Assembly: GCA_029777335.1 (NCBI GenBank)
Contig: JAKOSN010000085.1
Span: 1 to 64,000, forward strand
Length of the DNA: 64,000 bases
Reading direction: 5' to 3'
Source of the DNA: Planctomycetota bacterium
GTDB taxonomy: Bacteria; Planctomycetota; Planctomycetia; Gemmatales; Gemmataceae
The notes under the pieces are model-generated. The model worked only from the letters and a program-made list of their open reading frames with translations. It did not search any database and was not told the origin of the DNA. The translations under genes and the position numbers were made by a program. Shown here piece by piece: positions 34,617 to 42,583 of this stretch (the stretch's first letter is position 1; the number at the start of each line of letters is the position of its first letter).

Positions 34617-35372
34617 ATGCTGGCGTCGCACACCGTTCGCGCTGTTCCTGGTTTCAACTGGACTCCCTATCTGGAACGGTATCGCCGCGGGGAATGGCGT
34701 GCACGCATCTTTCGCGATATGATCCTGGCCGACGCCGCTGAGAAAGGTGGACCGCTCACCTTCGCCGATATTGGCTGTGGCCATGGTTTTGATGGAGATT
34801 TTCGTCTGCAAAAACAGCTGGCCGAGCATGCGCACGCCTACCTCGGCATCGAACCCGACCCGGCCATCGAACTGCAGGACTGCATCACGCATCGCTATCG
34901 CAACTTCTTCGAGGACGCTCCGCTGGCACCGTCGACGGTCGATCTCGCCTTTGCCGTGATGGTCCTGGAGCACCTGCCCAACCCGCAGCTTTTCTGGGAC
35001 AAGGTGCACGAGGTGCTGGTGGACGGCGGCGTGTTCTGGGGTTTCACCATGGATCGCCGCCACTGGTTCTGTCAGGCGTCGTTGTGGAGTGAACGCTTGC
35101 ACGTGAAGGAGTTGTACCTGCGCTGGCTGAAGGGCCGACGGGGCCAGGAGCGTTACGAGAACTACCCGGTGCACTATCGCAGCAACACTCCCGCCGACGT
35201 CGCTCGGTACACCCAGCGTTTCCGCCACTGCGAGGTGATGAGCCTGGGGCGCGAAGATCAGCTCGGATTCTATCTGCCGAAACCGTTGAAGCCGCTCTTT
35301 CGCTGTCTGGACCGTCAAGCGCTGGCCCGCGGCAAACCCGGCATGGTGCTCGCCATCCGGGCGGTGAAGTGA
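34617..35372 (+). CDS. SAM-dependent methyltransferase, class I
   Basis: 251 residues from the ATG at 34617 with AAGGATGG upstream; earlier in-frame starts lack one. The SAM-binding motif is FADIGCGHGFDGDF, the acidic strand is YLGIEPDP, and the post-motif is AFAVMVLEHLPNPQLFWDKV, typical of Methyltransf_11/UbiE-like enzymes. The C-terminal part lacks any recognised substrate domain. It stands alone between the aspartokinase and the HEAT membrane protein. The substrate is unknown. Confidence 0.85.
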   Translation: MLASHTVRAVPGFNWTPYLERYRRGEWRARIFRDMILADAAEKGGPLTFADIGCGHGFDGDFRLQKQLAEHAHAYLGIEPDPAIELQDCITHRYRNFFEDAPLAPSTVDLAFAVMVLEHLPNPQLFWDKVHEVLVDGGVFWGFTMDRRHWFCQASLWSERLHVKELYLRWLKGRRGQERYENYPVHYRSNTPADVARYTQRFRHCEVMSLGREDQLGFYLPKPLKPLFRCLDRQALARGKPGMVLAIRAVK

Positions 35373-35410
35373 TCTTTCTGAAAGCGCGCGGTCAGCCGGT
35401 AGCGCTCTGA

Positions 35411-38011
35411 TTAGCGCGGTTGACCCTGTGCCAGATCCTTTTCAATGAGAGCGATCGCTCCTCTGGCAACCTCGCCGATTCCTGGTCTGTTCAGGTATTG
35501 GCGCAGGGTTGGCAGGGCGGCTCGTGCCCCACGGCGCAATTCTCCCAGACACTGGATCAGCGAACCCGGCGACCGGCTCTGTGGCAAGCGCGCCAGGATG
35601 ACCTGGGTCAGACGCTCGCCATCGCGTGGCCCTATCGAGGCTCCGTATCCCCACGAGAGCGCAGCCCCTTTCTCGATTTCGTCCAGAACGACCTGGAATG
35701 TTGCCTGGTTGGCGGGGGTCGCATCGGTCGCTGGATCCAGCGTGGCAAGAATCGTTTGAATCATTTTCATGCGCAGCTCACCGGCGAACCGGAGCCGTTG
35801 CACCAGGGTGGGAACAACGGAGCCTGCCTCCGGACCCATCAAGACAAGGACATCCAGGACGTCTGCCTTGACCCTGATGTCAGGATCGTCCAGTTTGGGA
35901 AGCAAGGCGGGAAGAGCGCCGCGGCCCAGGCGCGCCAGCGCGGGTCGCACCGACACCTTGAAGGCGGGATCCGAGATCCGCTCGACCAGCAGGGGCGCCG
36001 CGCTCGCCGCCGAGGCACCCAGTTGCCCGAGGGTTTCGGCCGCGGCGTGAACAGCCTCTACCGAGGTCGCCCGCGTGAAACAACCTGTGATCACTGGCAA
36101 CGCTTCGACCGCTGCTGGCCCCAGGCCAGCGAACGCCTTGAGGATCGCGAGTTGCACCTTTGGCGAGGGATCCTTCATAGCTTCCATCAAGTCAGGGATA
36201 AAAAGGATCGTGTTAGTGCCGAGAGTGCCTGCCTCCTCGGCGGCCTTGACGCGCTCCTCCCACTTCCCTTCGCGCAGCGCCTGCTTGATCTGGACAATTC
36301 GGTCGTGCTCCTTGATCAGCGTGCGTCCGGTTGGATTGCGCGTGGTGCGCAGACGCCAGTTACGATCGAGTTGCTCCAGCCAGTCCCAGGTGATGCGCAG
36401 GGTTTCTGGCTGCACCGTGTCCAGTAACACCGGGACAGCATCGGCTCCCAGTGCTCGCAACGCCTGTTCTGCCTCGCTCTTGACTGCTGGTTGCTTCAGC
36501 TGCGTGGCGCGCAGAAGCACTGACGCTCCTTTCGGTCCCAGTTGCTGGCTGGTGCGGACCACCTGCAAACTGGCGTTGGGGTCGCCACGATCAAGGATGG
36601 CACGCAGCGGTGCGGTCGCTTCCGCGCCCTGGGCCGCCAGCGCAGCGATGACATGGGGCCGTCGCTCGGTGCTGGTTTTTGCTTCGAGTTGGGTCAGCTG
36701 CGCCCCGGCGGAGGAGGCCAGCGGACCCATGCGCCGCAACGCCTCCAGGGCGGTCACGGCGCGCTCCTCGTCGGGTCCTGCCGCTTCCTCGGTCAACGTT
36801 TCGATCGGCTGATTCCAGGAGGGCAACAACATCACCACCAGGATGACAATGGCGGCTCCCAGCCCCAGGGCGGGAACCATCCACCGTGCGTGCTGGTGCG
36901 GAACAAGGGTGACCGAGGCCGCCTGTTTGCGTTGCGCCAGGATCGCGCTGGCCTGGGCGCGGAACGCCTCATCCTTGCTCGCGGAACGCAGAGCGCGAAT
37001 TTCCTCCCGGCTAAGTCCCAGTCCCCCAAGATAACGGAGACGAAACACCTGCGACAGGCGCGCCAGCGGGGGACCCAGCCAGAGGACGAGGAAGATACGC
37101 CCCAGCAAGGTCAGTGTCCCTTCCCACCAGTGCGTGGGAATCTGATGCAAGCGCACATGGAAGCATTCCATGGCATCGCCGACGTCGAGCACGCGCAGCA
37201 CGTTGTCAAGCAGCCACAAGGGAATGTCCAGCGGATGCCAGCGATGAATCAGAAAGGCGGTCAGGAGCGTTAACAACACCCAGGCACCAAAGGCACAACG
37301 TGCGATCAGCCGCGCCCAGTCTCGCCGATCCTCGTCGTCGAGATACCATTCGCGCAGACGATCGATGACGACCACCAGCAAACTGAGGATGAGAATATCC
37401 ACCACCAGGTGATACGCGACCAGGAGCAACGCCACCACCACGCTGGCATGCTGAATCGCCTGGACACGCAGCCCATAGGCTTCGACGATGTCGATCACAT
37501 CCGAGGCGCGCAGGGCATGTGCGGCGGAGAAACCCAGCCAGTGCCACCAACGAGGAGCGCCGTCGACCTCGTAATGCTGCATCCCCAGATTGGCGGCGAT
37601 CTGGAAAAATAACAGAGTGAAGAGCAACACCTGGAGAACCGTGGCCGGAAAGACCGCCAGGGCGCGACCCGTGGCGGCCAGCAGACGAAGGGCCAGCCAG
37701 ATATTGGCCAGGATGAGCGTGCCCGTCACCAGCGGAGGGACGAGGCGCAGGAGCGTGGCCAGGGGATGAAAGACCAGCCAGGGAACGAGCAGCGAGAGAA
37801 ACCACCCGGCCGCGAGCCAGATGAGTGAAACCAGCAACAAACCTCGCGCCAGCGTGAGCGAAAGAGTGGAGAGAACCGGCGGGGCGTCGTCAGTAGGAGG
37901 GGTGGAATGAGTGTCCCTGGCGCGCGCACACCGCGCACACAAGCGGCTCTTGCCCCCCTCTGCTCGCTGAAACTTGGCACCACAGCGTGAACAGGTCGAT
38001 AGCGCAGGCAT
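35411..38011 (-). CDS. Zinc-ribbon, multi-pass membrane, HEAT-repeat protein (paralogue A)
   Basis: 866 residues. An N-terminal zinc ribbon (CSRC at 7-10, CARC at 25-28) is followed by about seven hydrophobic segments (about 50-385), then a cytosolic C-terminal half of HEAT-like repeats (about 410-840; e.g. AVTALEALRRMGPLASSAG, VRPALARLGRGALPALLPKL). Within the membrane part an unusual motif occurs twice: HALRASDVIDIVEAYGLRV (165-183) and NVLRVLDVGDAMECFHVRL (270-288). The divergent gene at 38201 has the same architecture and motif, so the pair are paralogues. I do not recognise the membrane family. HEAT repeats imply protein binding. Confidence 0.8.
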   Translation of the reverse strand: MPALSTCSRCGAKFQRAEGGKSRLCARCARARDTHSTPPTDDAPPVLSTLSLTLARGLLLVSLIWLAAGWFLSLLVPWLVFHPLATLLRLVPPLVTGTLILANIWLALRLLAATGRALAVFPATVLQVLLFTLLFFQIAANLGMQHYEVDGAPRWWHWLGFSAAHALRASDVIDIVEAYGLRVQAIQHASVVVALLLVAYHLVVDILILSLLVVVIDRLREWYLDDEDRRDWARLIARCAFGAWVLLTLLTAFLIHRWHPLDIPLWLLDNVLRVLDVGDAMECFHVRLHQIPTHWWEGTLTLLGRIFLVLWLGPPLARLSQVFRLRYLGGLGLSREEIRALRSASKDEAFRAQASAILAQRKQAASVTLVPHQHARWMVPALGLGAAIVILVVMLLPSWNQPIETLTEEAAGPDEERAVTALEALRRMGPLASSAGAQLTQLEAKTSTERRPHVIAALAAQGAEATAPLRAILDRGDPNASLQVVRTSQQLGPKGASVLLRATQLKQPAVKSEAEQALRALGADAVPVLLDTVQPETLRITWDWLEQLDRNWRLRTTRNPTGRTLIKEHDRIVQIKQALREGKWEERVKAAEEAGTLGTNTILFIPDLMEAMKDPSPKVQLAILKAFAGLGPAAVEALPVITGCFTRATSVEAVHAAAETLGQLGASAASAAPLLVERISDPAFKVSVRPALARLGRGALPALLPKLDDPDIRVKADVLDVLVLMGPEAGSVVPTLVQRLRFAGELRMKMIQTILATLDPATDATPANQATFQVVLDEIEKGAALSWGYGASIGPRDGERLTQVILARLPQSRSPGSLIQCLGELRRGARAALPTLRQYLNRPGIGEVARGAIALIEKDLAQGQPR

Positions 38012-38200
38012 GGAGCGTCACCCTGATCAATGAGAGATCTCCTAATGTACCTCATGGGGGCTGGTGAAGCAATGACACAGCGGATCCCGAAAGGAGCCAA
38101 GGCCAGGGTTGAGAATCACGCCTCAGAAGAGTAGGATAACGATCCGGAATCTGACTTGCACTGCTCCCGCACACATCCCAGCCCCTCGCGGAAGGCGCGC

Positions 38201-40081
38201 ATGGCGATTACCTATCTTTGCCCCGGATGTCAGAAACCAGTGACGATCGCGGAGGATCTGCTGCAACAAACAGTGCGGTGCGAGGGGTGTGCGACTGTTT
38301 TTCATCTGCCTGGCACAAGTGATCTTCCCATGGCGAGGGCGGTCGATCCTTCTCCGACCCCGCCGAGCAGAATCCTTGTTCCGGCGGCTCCCCTGAATTG
38401 GCGCCTTGGCGATGCTTCGCGGGAAACGATGCTGGTAACAGCTTCCCTTTTCTGGTTGCTCCTCCTGCTTCTCTTTCGATCGTTAACTACATCCTCATTC
38501 ACGCTGGTCATCACGGGGCTTTTCATTCTGGCGAACATGGTGATCTCAGTTCGGGAGTTGTTTCACAGACGGCGTGTCCTGGCGGTTCTGAACCTGGCCC
38601 AGGTGGGATTGTTCACCGTTCTCAGTTACCAGATATATCGTGCCCTCGGGGCGCAACACTATCGCATTGAAGGGAAGGATCTCGGGGGGATCGACTGGTT
38701 CGTGTATACCTTTGCGCATGTTATCCACGCGACCGATGTGCTGGATTTTCTTGAGACCTATCACATCAACTTGCAGAGAATCCACCATGCCAGCCTTCTC
38801 ACGCGCCTGGTTCTGGTCGCTCTGCATCTTTGTGTCGCTCTCTTTCTGGCTGGATTGTTGCTCCGTTTCTGGAACAGCATCTGGGGGTTTTTGAGCCGTA
38901 TCGATCTGGACACCCTGGCCTTGTTCAAGGTGTTCGATTACGCCGAGAGTCTCGGAACCCTCTTTGTGGGAGTGATTCTCCTGAGTCTGGGTTGGATCAT
39001 CTTTGTTAGCATGTCCCTGGAAAAGAAACACTGGTGGGAAATACTACTCTGCTTGCTCCCGCTGGTCTTCTGGGGCTTGCTCGCTCTGAATCGTCTGTTC
39101 CGCAAGTTTTCTTTCTGGATCGACCGGGAAATGGAAACGCTCGCGGGGCGGAAACTCCTGTCCAATCCCGTGCCAGTCCTCTTCGCAGGGTTGCTGCTGT
39201 TCTACATCCCCTTCGCGCTCTTCCTCGGCTGGCGCGCGGTCGATTGGACCTTTCTCTGGCCGCTGGAGAATGCTCTGCGGACTGCGGATATTTGCGACAC
39301 TTTTGAAATCTTTGATTGGAAAATCCATGAGGTGCCTGACGGGTGGACGGCGGGGACACTGGCGCTGGGCTTTCGCTTCCTCTGTGGCTCTCTTTTCGCC
39401 GAGTTGCTCATGCTGGCTCGGTTGCGCTGGGATCGCTGGATGACCATCGAGGACTACGCTTCTCTGTTGAGCCACCCGGCCCACACGGTGCGCCAGCAGG
39501 CTCTGGAGCGCCTGAAAAAAGAGGAATGCAAGGAATCGTCCGCCGCGGTCCTTCTGGAGCTGTTGCACGAGGAGAACGAGGAAATTGCTGCTGTCGTTCG
39601 GAAGATGGTGCCGCGCTTGGGCCCTGCCGCTGTCCCCGTTCTGGTCCAGAGTTTGGTGAAGGGATCGCGCGAACAGCGCGAGGTCGCCGCCGAGGCGCTG
39701 TGCAACCTTGGCACCCATGCCGCGCATGGGTTGCCTGCCCTCCTGGCGGCTCTCGGGGACGAGAGTGAGCAATCCCGGCGCGGGGTGCCCACCGAGGTTG
39801 TCAAGGTTCTGGGGCGAATTGGGGCGGCGGGGCTCCCGGGGTTGGTTCGCGCCGTCGCACATCGCTACCCCGAAACCAGCGGCCTGGCTCTGGCCACCCT
39901 CGACCGGCTCTCCTTGAGCAACTGGGAGAATGATCCCGCCAGGGGAGAGGTGCTCGCGGCCCTGCACCAACTGGCCCAGGAGCCGAACGATGCGGTTGCG
40001 CTCGCGGCGCGGAACGTTCTCACGCGCATTCAACAACGCTCTCAGGGGCGAGGTGGAGAGGAGCAGCACCAGCCCAGCTGA
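38201..40081 (+). CDS. Zinc-ribbon, multi-pass membrane, HEAT-repeat protein (paralogue B)
   Basis: 626 residues from the ATG at 38201, behind GGAAGG; the frame opens at 38156 without support. The zinc ribbon is CPGC (7-10)/CEGC (27-30), followed by several membrane segments (about 76-410) and a shorter HEAT-like tail (about 440-620: HPAHTVRQQALERLKKEE, VVRKMVPRLGPAAVPVLVQ). The duplicated motif appears as HVIHATDVLDFLETYHINL (173-191) and NALRTADICDTFEIFDWKI (357-375). It aligns with paralogue A in the same order, including HYRIEG versus HYEVDG just before the first motif. The two genes are divergent with a 189-bp shared upstream region, suggesting common control. Confidence 0.8.
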   Translation: MAITYLCPGCQKPVTIAEDLLQQTVRCEGCATVFHLPGTSDLPMARAVDPSPTPPSRILVPAAPLNWRLGDASRETMLVTASLFWLLLLLLFRSLTTSSFTLVITGLFILANMVISVRELFHRRRVLAVLNLAQVGLFTVLSYQIYRALGAQHYRIEGKDLGGIDWFVYTFAHVIHATDVLDFLETYHINLQRIHHASLLTRLVLVALHLCVALFLAGLLLRFWNSIWGFLSRIDLDTLALFKVFDYAESLGTLFVGVILLSLGWIIFVSMSLEKKHWWEILLCLLPLVFWGLLALNRLFRKFSFWIDREMETLAGRKLLSNPVPVLFAGLLLFYIPFALFLGWRAVDWTFLWPLENALRTADICDTFEIFDWKIHEVPDGWTAGTLALGFRFLCGSLFAELLMLARLRWDRWMTIEDYASLLSHPAHTVRQQALERLKKEECKESSAAVLLELLHEENEEIAAVVRKMVPRLGPAAVPVLVQSLVKGSREQREVAAEALCNLGTHAAHGLPALLAALGDESEQSRRGVPTEVVKVLGRIGAAGLPGLVRAVAHRYPETSGLALATLDRLSLSNWENDPARGEVLAALHQLAQEPNDAVALAARNVLTRIQQRSQGRGGEEQHQPS

Positions 40082-40220
40082 GAGGGTTGGAGGCTGTGGG
40101 ATCTTCCTGCGGCACCGGCGTCTCGCAAAAGTTCGCGGATGACTCCTTTACACAAGGAGAGCGAGACAGAATCCGTCCTCACGATGACCTGGGAACGGCG
40201 GGCGCAAATGAGTCCCTGGG

Positions 40221-40520
40221 TTACGCGGTGGGGCGCGCCGCCAGGATTTTTTCCATTTCGGTGGAATTGAAAGTGCGCATCGTTTCCCCCTTCACAAATC
40301 CCAGGCCGTCCAGGTGGAGGACCATGGCAGTGGCGGTTTCATCATCGGGAGCCTCGAAGATCAGCAGGCCGTCGATGCTGCCCAGCGTCCAGTAAGTCTG
40401 CAACACCTTCACGCCCATCTTCTTCGCCGCCGTTTTGATCGCGGCAGCTCGTTTGCATGTGTCCTGGATATTCTGGATCCCTTTTTCCGTGAACTTGATC
40501 ATGCGCACGTAGGTCGCCAT
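40221..40520 (-). CDS. GYD-domain protein
   Basis: 99 residues from the ATG at 40520, with AGGAGA upstream; the frame is open further 5' but the conserved part begins here. It starts MATYVRMIKFTEKGIQNI and contains KVLQTYWTLGSIDGLLIFEAPDDETA, the pattern of the GYD family (here SIDGL in place of GRYD-type), small proteins with a ferredoxin-like dimeric alpha/beta-barrel fold. The function is unknown in general. Confidence 0.85.
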   Translation of the reverse strand: MATYVRMIKFTEKGIQNIQDTCKRAAAIKTAAKKMGVKVLQTYWTLGSIDGLLIFEAPDDETATAMVLHLDGLGFVKGETMRTFNSTEMEKILAARPTA

Positions 40521-40731
40521 GGGAACTCTCCTGGTTCTAAGAGTGGATACGGGCTTAATTATCGGACCGTTGCGTCGGGAGTCAAGAAGCGCAAAGGCGG
40601 GAGCCGCAACCCGCAAGAACCGATCGGGAGATCGGCGTCTTGTTGATTGCGGCTCTGCAAGGGGTCAACGGTCCGTCAGGAGAGACGGTCCCAGTCAAAC
40701 ACACCTGAAAAGGAGGGGCAGAAGGAGTGGC

Positions 40732-41289
40732 TCAGTTCTCGTACCAGTAAGCGGGAACCGCGGTACTGGGCGTCGATCCATAGTACTGATATCCGGCCTG
40801 GCGAATGGGAGCAGCCGGCGTGGTCAGCGGGGTCGAGGTGGTCGCCCGGGCACAGGGAAGGTCGCCCAGATCGAGGTCGCCATCGCAGATCGGGCTGTCG
40901 CACAGGGGAATTTCACAGCACGGCGAGCAGCAGGGCGGCGGGCAGCACGGCAGCGGGCAGCACGGCGAGCAACAGGGCGGCGGGCAGCAACGAATCGGGT
41001 TCGGTCCAAGAGGCATCCATCCGAGCGGCGGGCAGCACGGCGAACAGCAGGGCGAGCAGCACGGCGAACAACAAGGGGTGCAGCACGGGGTGCAACAGGG
41101 AGTGCAGCACGGGGTGCAGCACGGGCCGGGGCTGGTTTCCAGCAGTCCGCACCCAAGGCGCATTCCGCCGCACTGGAAGCCGATGTTGATTCCGGCGTTG
41201 AAGTTGAACGAACACCAGGCGCTGGCTTGCTGCTCAACCGCCGCCAGCAGGGCCACGGCGGCCACACACGCGAGCGTGAAACGTTTCAT
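40732..41289 (-). CDS. Cysteine-rich secreted protein with PCCx tandem repeats (WCSFNFNAGIN family)
   Basis: 185 residues; start at 41289 fixed by AGGAG. A signal peptide (1-24, ending ASA) is followed by WCSFNFNAGINIGFQ, which is nearly identical to the neighbouring gene at 41717. Residues 56-88 are a run of eight PCC[TSP] units, and a second group of six CC pairs follows after RCC, giving 14 adjacent Cys-Cys pairs in all. The DNA of this run is a 12-base tandem repeat. The C-terminal tail ends PAYWYEN. The density of Cys pairs suggests heavy disulfide linking or metal binding in the envelope. No known family is recognised. Confidence 0.82.
   Translation of the reverse strand: MKRFTLACVAAVALLAAVEQQASAWCSFNFNAGINIGFQCGGMRLGCGLLETSPGPCCTPCCTPCCTPCCTPCCSPCCSPCCSPCCPPLGWMPLGPNPIRCCPPPCCSPCCPLPCCPPPCCSPCCEIPLCDSPICDGDLDLGDLPCARATTSTPLTTPAAPIRQAGYQYYGSTPSTAVPAYWYEN
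41026..41124 (-). repeat. 12-bp coding tandem repeat (PCC[TS] units)
   Basis: Eight copies of a 12-base unit, each coding Pro-Cys-Cys-(Thr/Ser), lie in a row within the cysteine-rich gene. Units differ at a few third positions and at the last codon. Such repeats can expand or contract, so repeat number may vary between strains. Confidence 0.85.
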
Positions 41290-41322
41290 GAAAACTCTCC
41301 TCTGAATCTCCGGAATAAGCCT

Positions 41323-41346
41323 GGGTGATCTCTCCTGGAGATACCC
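41323..41346 (-). promoter_or_regulatory. Leader hairpin of the cysteine-rich secreted gene
   Basis: GGGTGATCTC (41323-41332) pairs with GAGATACCC (41338-41346) with one bulged G. It sits 34-57 bases upstream of the ATG at 41289, almost the same place as a hairpin (42149-42169) in the leader of the paralogue. A shared regulatory or stabilising element is plausible. Confidence 0.45.
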
Positions 41347-41580
41347 ATAACCAGGACACTTAACTTTTACCGATGAGAAGGAAAAATGGTTGGGCAAAGA
41401 GCTCTGAACAGAGAAAAGAGTCGCAATGTGCCATGGATTCCGCTGTCTTTTCGCCGGATTTGCTTTTTCGCGCCAGATTGATTCAATTTGTATCTCATTC
41501 GCATTCTTTCCGCATGGCATCTCCGTTTTGATGAGAACAAAAAAGAAAAAATGCAAACAAAACGAATGTGAAAAGACTGG

Positions 41581-41618
41581 ACAGGAGCACAAATAGTCGC
41601 TTTAGTTCCTGTTTTTTT
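41581..41618 (+). terminator. Weak plus-strand hairpin followed by T-run
   Basis: ACAGGA (41581-41586) pairs with TCCTGT (41607-41612), followed by TTTTTT. It has the shape of a terminator in plus orientation but no plus-strand gene ends here. It may end an unseen transcript or be chance in an A/T-rich stretch. Confidence 0.3.
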
Positions 41619-41638
41619 ACCAACCGTTGAAAACAAAA

Positions 41639-41689
41639 AAACAGGCGTGATCCTCCCTTGCTGCATGCAAGAGAAGAGCACGCCTGTTT
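41639..41689 (-). terminator. Intrinsic terminator after the secreted gene at 41717
   Basis: Arms 41639-41649 and 41679-41689 are perfect 11-base complements; the loop contains an inner CTTGC/GCAAG stem. Read on the minus strand, the hairpin is followed by TTTTTGTTTT. It lies 28 bases past the stop of the gene it would end. Confidence 0.88.
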
Positions 41690-41716
41690 GAGTGGACCAC
41701 GGACGCGCGCTACGGA

Positions 41717-42109
41717 TTAACGATCATACCAGTAGCTGGGGGCGTTGTAGCCGTAGTTGCCATAGCCGTAGTTGGCCTGGTTGGACCAGTAGTAGTAGCC
41801 GACCTGCTGAGTGCTGCTCTGGGTGGGCAGCGCTGAGGTCTTGGGGGCGGGCTGCATTGGAGGAACCGAGGGCATCTCCTGCGGCGCCGGCAGCGCGGGA
41901 CCCGTTTCACACCCAGAGATGCAGCACGGGTTGCAGCTCGGGAACGGCTGGGTTTCCAGGAACCCGTTGTGGCCAATTCGGCAACCACCGGACTGGAAGC
42001 TCAGGTTGATCCCCGCATTGAAATTGAAGCTGCACCAGGCGTTCGCCTTCTGCTCGCTCAATCCCAGCCCGGCCAGCGCCAGCGCTGCCACCATCACGAT
42101 TCGCTTCAT
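41717..42109 (-). CDS. Secreted protein of the WCSFNFNAGIN family (short paralogue)
   Basis: 130 residues from the ATG at 42109, with AAGGAG 7 bases upstream (a GTG precedes it). A signal peptide (1-24, ending ANA) leads into WCSFNFNAGINLSFQ, at exactly the same residue positions as in the cysteine-rich neighbour. Both then have GG.R.G, LET.P.P, and a short Cys cluster (here SCNPCCISGC). The middle is Pro/Gln/Thr-rich, and the C-terminus is Tyr/Asn/Gly-rich, ending SYWYDR. The two genes clearly arose by duplication. It is probably exported and may be an envelope or extracellular structural protein; no known domain is seen. Confidence 0.82.
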   Translation of the reverse strand: MKRIVMVAALALAGLGLSEQKANAWCSFNFNAGINLSFQSGGCRIGHNGFLETQPFPSCNPCCISGCETGPALPAPQEMPSVPPMQPAPKTSALPTQSSTQQVGYYYWSNQANYGYGNYGYNAPSYWYDR

Positions 42110-42138
42110 CACTACTCTCCTTTGAAACCGTTGACCTT

Positions 42139-42240
42139 CTCCAGAAATCTCCCCTCGAGATCTCGGGAGTCAGACATGTAACTATTGCCGCTCAGCGACC
42201 GGGAGGGCTGGGAAAAATGATCCGATCGGGAGATCTGGAG
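42139..42240. promoter_or_regulatory. Palindromic leader/promoter region of the short secreted gene
   Basis: CTCCAGAAATCTCCC (42139-42153) and GGGAGATCTGGAG (42228-42240) are inverted copies 74 bases apart. Between them lies a 10-base perfect palindrome CGAGATCTCG (42156-42165), part of a hairpin (42149-42169). The distances to the start codon suggest an operator or an RNA leader. Confidence 0.4.
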
Positions 42241-42506
42241 AGGTGGCAAGGTGTTTTCTGTCCTATCTTCGCGCGGGGTGGAGAAAAACGCGAAAACGAT
42301 TCAACGCACACGTGAAGGGTAATTCGTGCTCCAGGTGTCTTCGCTACGATGGCAGCATCGGAGAAGAAAAAGTAGCAAGAAAGGGGAAATTTCTCTTGAA
42401 GCGTCTCGGCGCGGTCGTTCCATGCCGCTCACTCGCTTGCCCTGGCATGATCGCTGCGAGCTTTTCTTTTTGCCGGATCGCTGCAGTTTTCCTGCGGGAA
42501 GCGACC

Positions 42507-42549
42507 GTCGCCTTTCGCTCGCGCCCCGGTGCGCGGAGCGAAAGGCGAC
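42507..42549. terminator. Perfect 14-bp hairpin after the metallo-beta-lactamase-fold gene
   Basis: Arms 42507-42520 and 42536-42549 are exact complements, and the 15-base loop contains a further GCGC pairing. It begins 35 bases past the gene's stop on the minus strand. There is no T-run, so it may work as a Rho-independent variant or protect the RNA end. Confidence 0.6.
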
Positions 42550-42583
42550 GTGGCCCTATCGCGTGAAGTGGAGTTCCCGCGGC

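Larger units (their letters stand above)
41290..41716. other. 427-bp intergenic region between the secreted paralogues
   Basis: More A/T-rich than its surroundings. It holds the leader and hairpin of the cysteine-rich gene (41323-41346), a motif GGAAAAATG (41380-41388) shared with the leader of the next gene, a plus-oriented hairpin with a T-run (41581-41618) and the terminator of the gene at 41717 (41639-41689). I see no coding gene in it. The A/T-rich centre, about 41390-41580, has no feature that I can name. Confidence 0.7.
42110..42583. other. 474-bp intergenic region
   Basis: It lies between the short secreted gene (start 42109, minus) and the stop of the metallo-beta-lactamase-fold gene (42584, minus). 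It holds the leader hairpin at 42149-42169, an inverted repeat of CTCCAG..ATCTCCC at 42139-42153 and 42228-42240, the shared GGAAAAATG motif (42211-42219) and a strong hairpin at 42507-42549. Two open frames in the plus direction lack ribosome sites and run into the next gene, so I see no gene here. Confidence 0.65.

Noticed and set aside
41026-41124. Tandem repeats considered as a possible CRISPR array
   Set aside because: The 12-base units are in frame, encode PCC[TS] and have no spacers.
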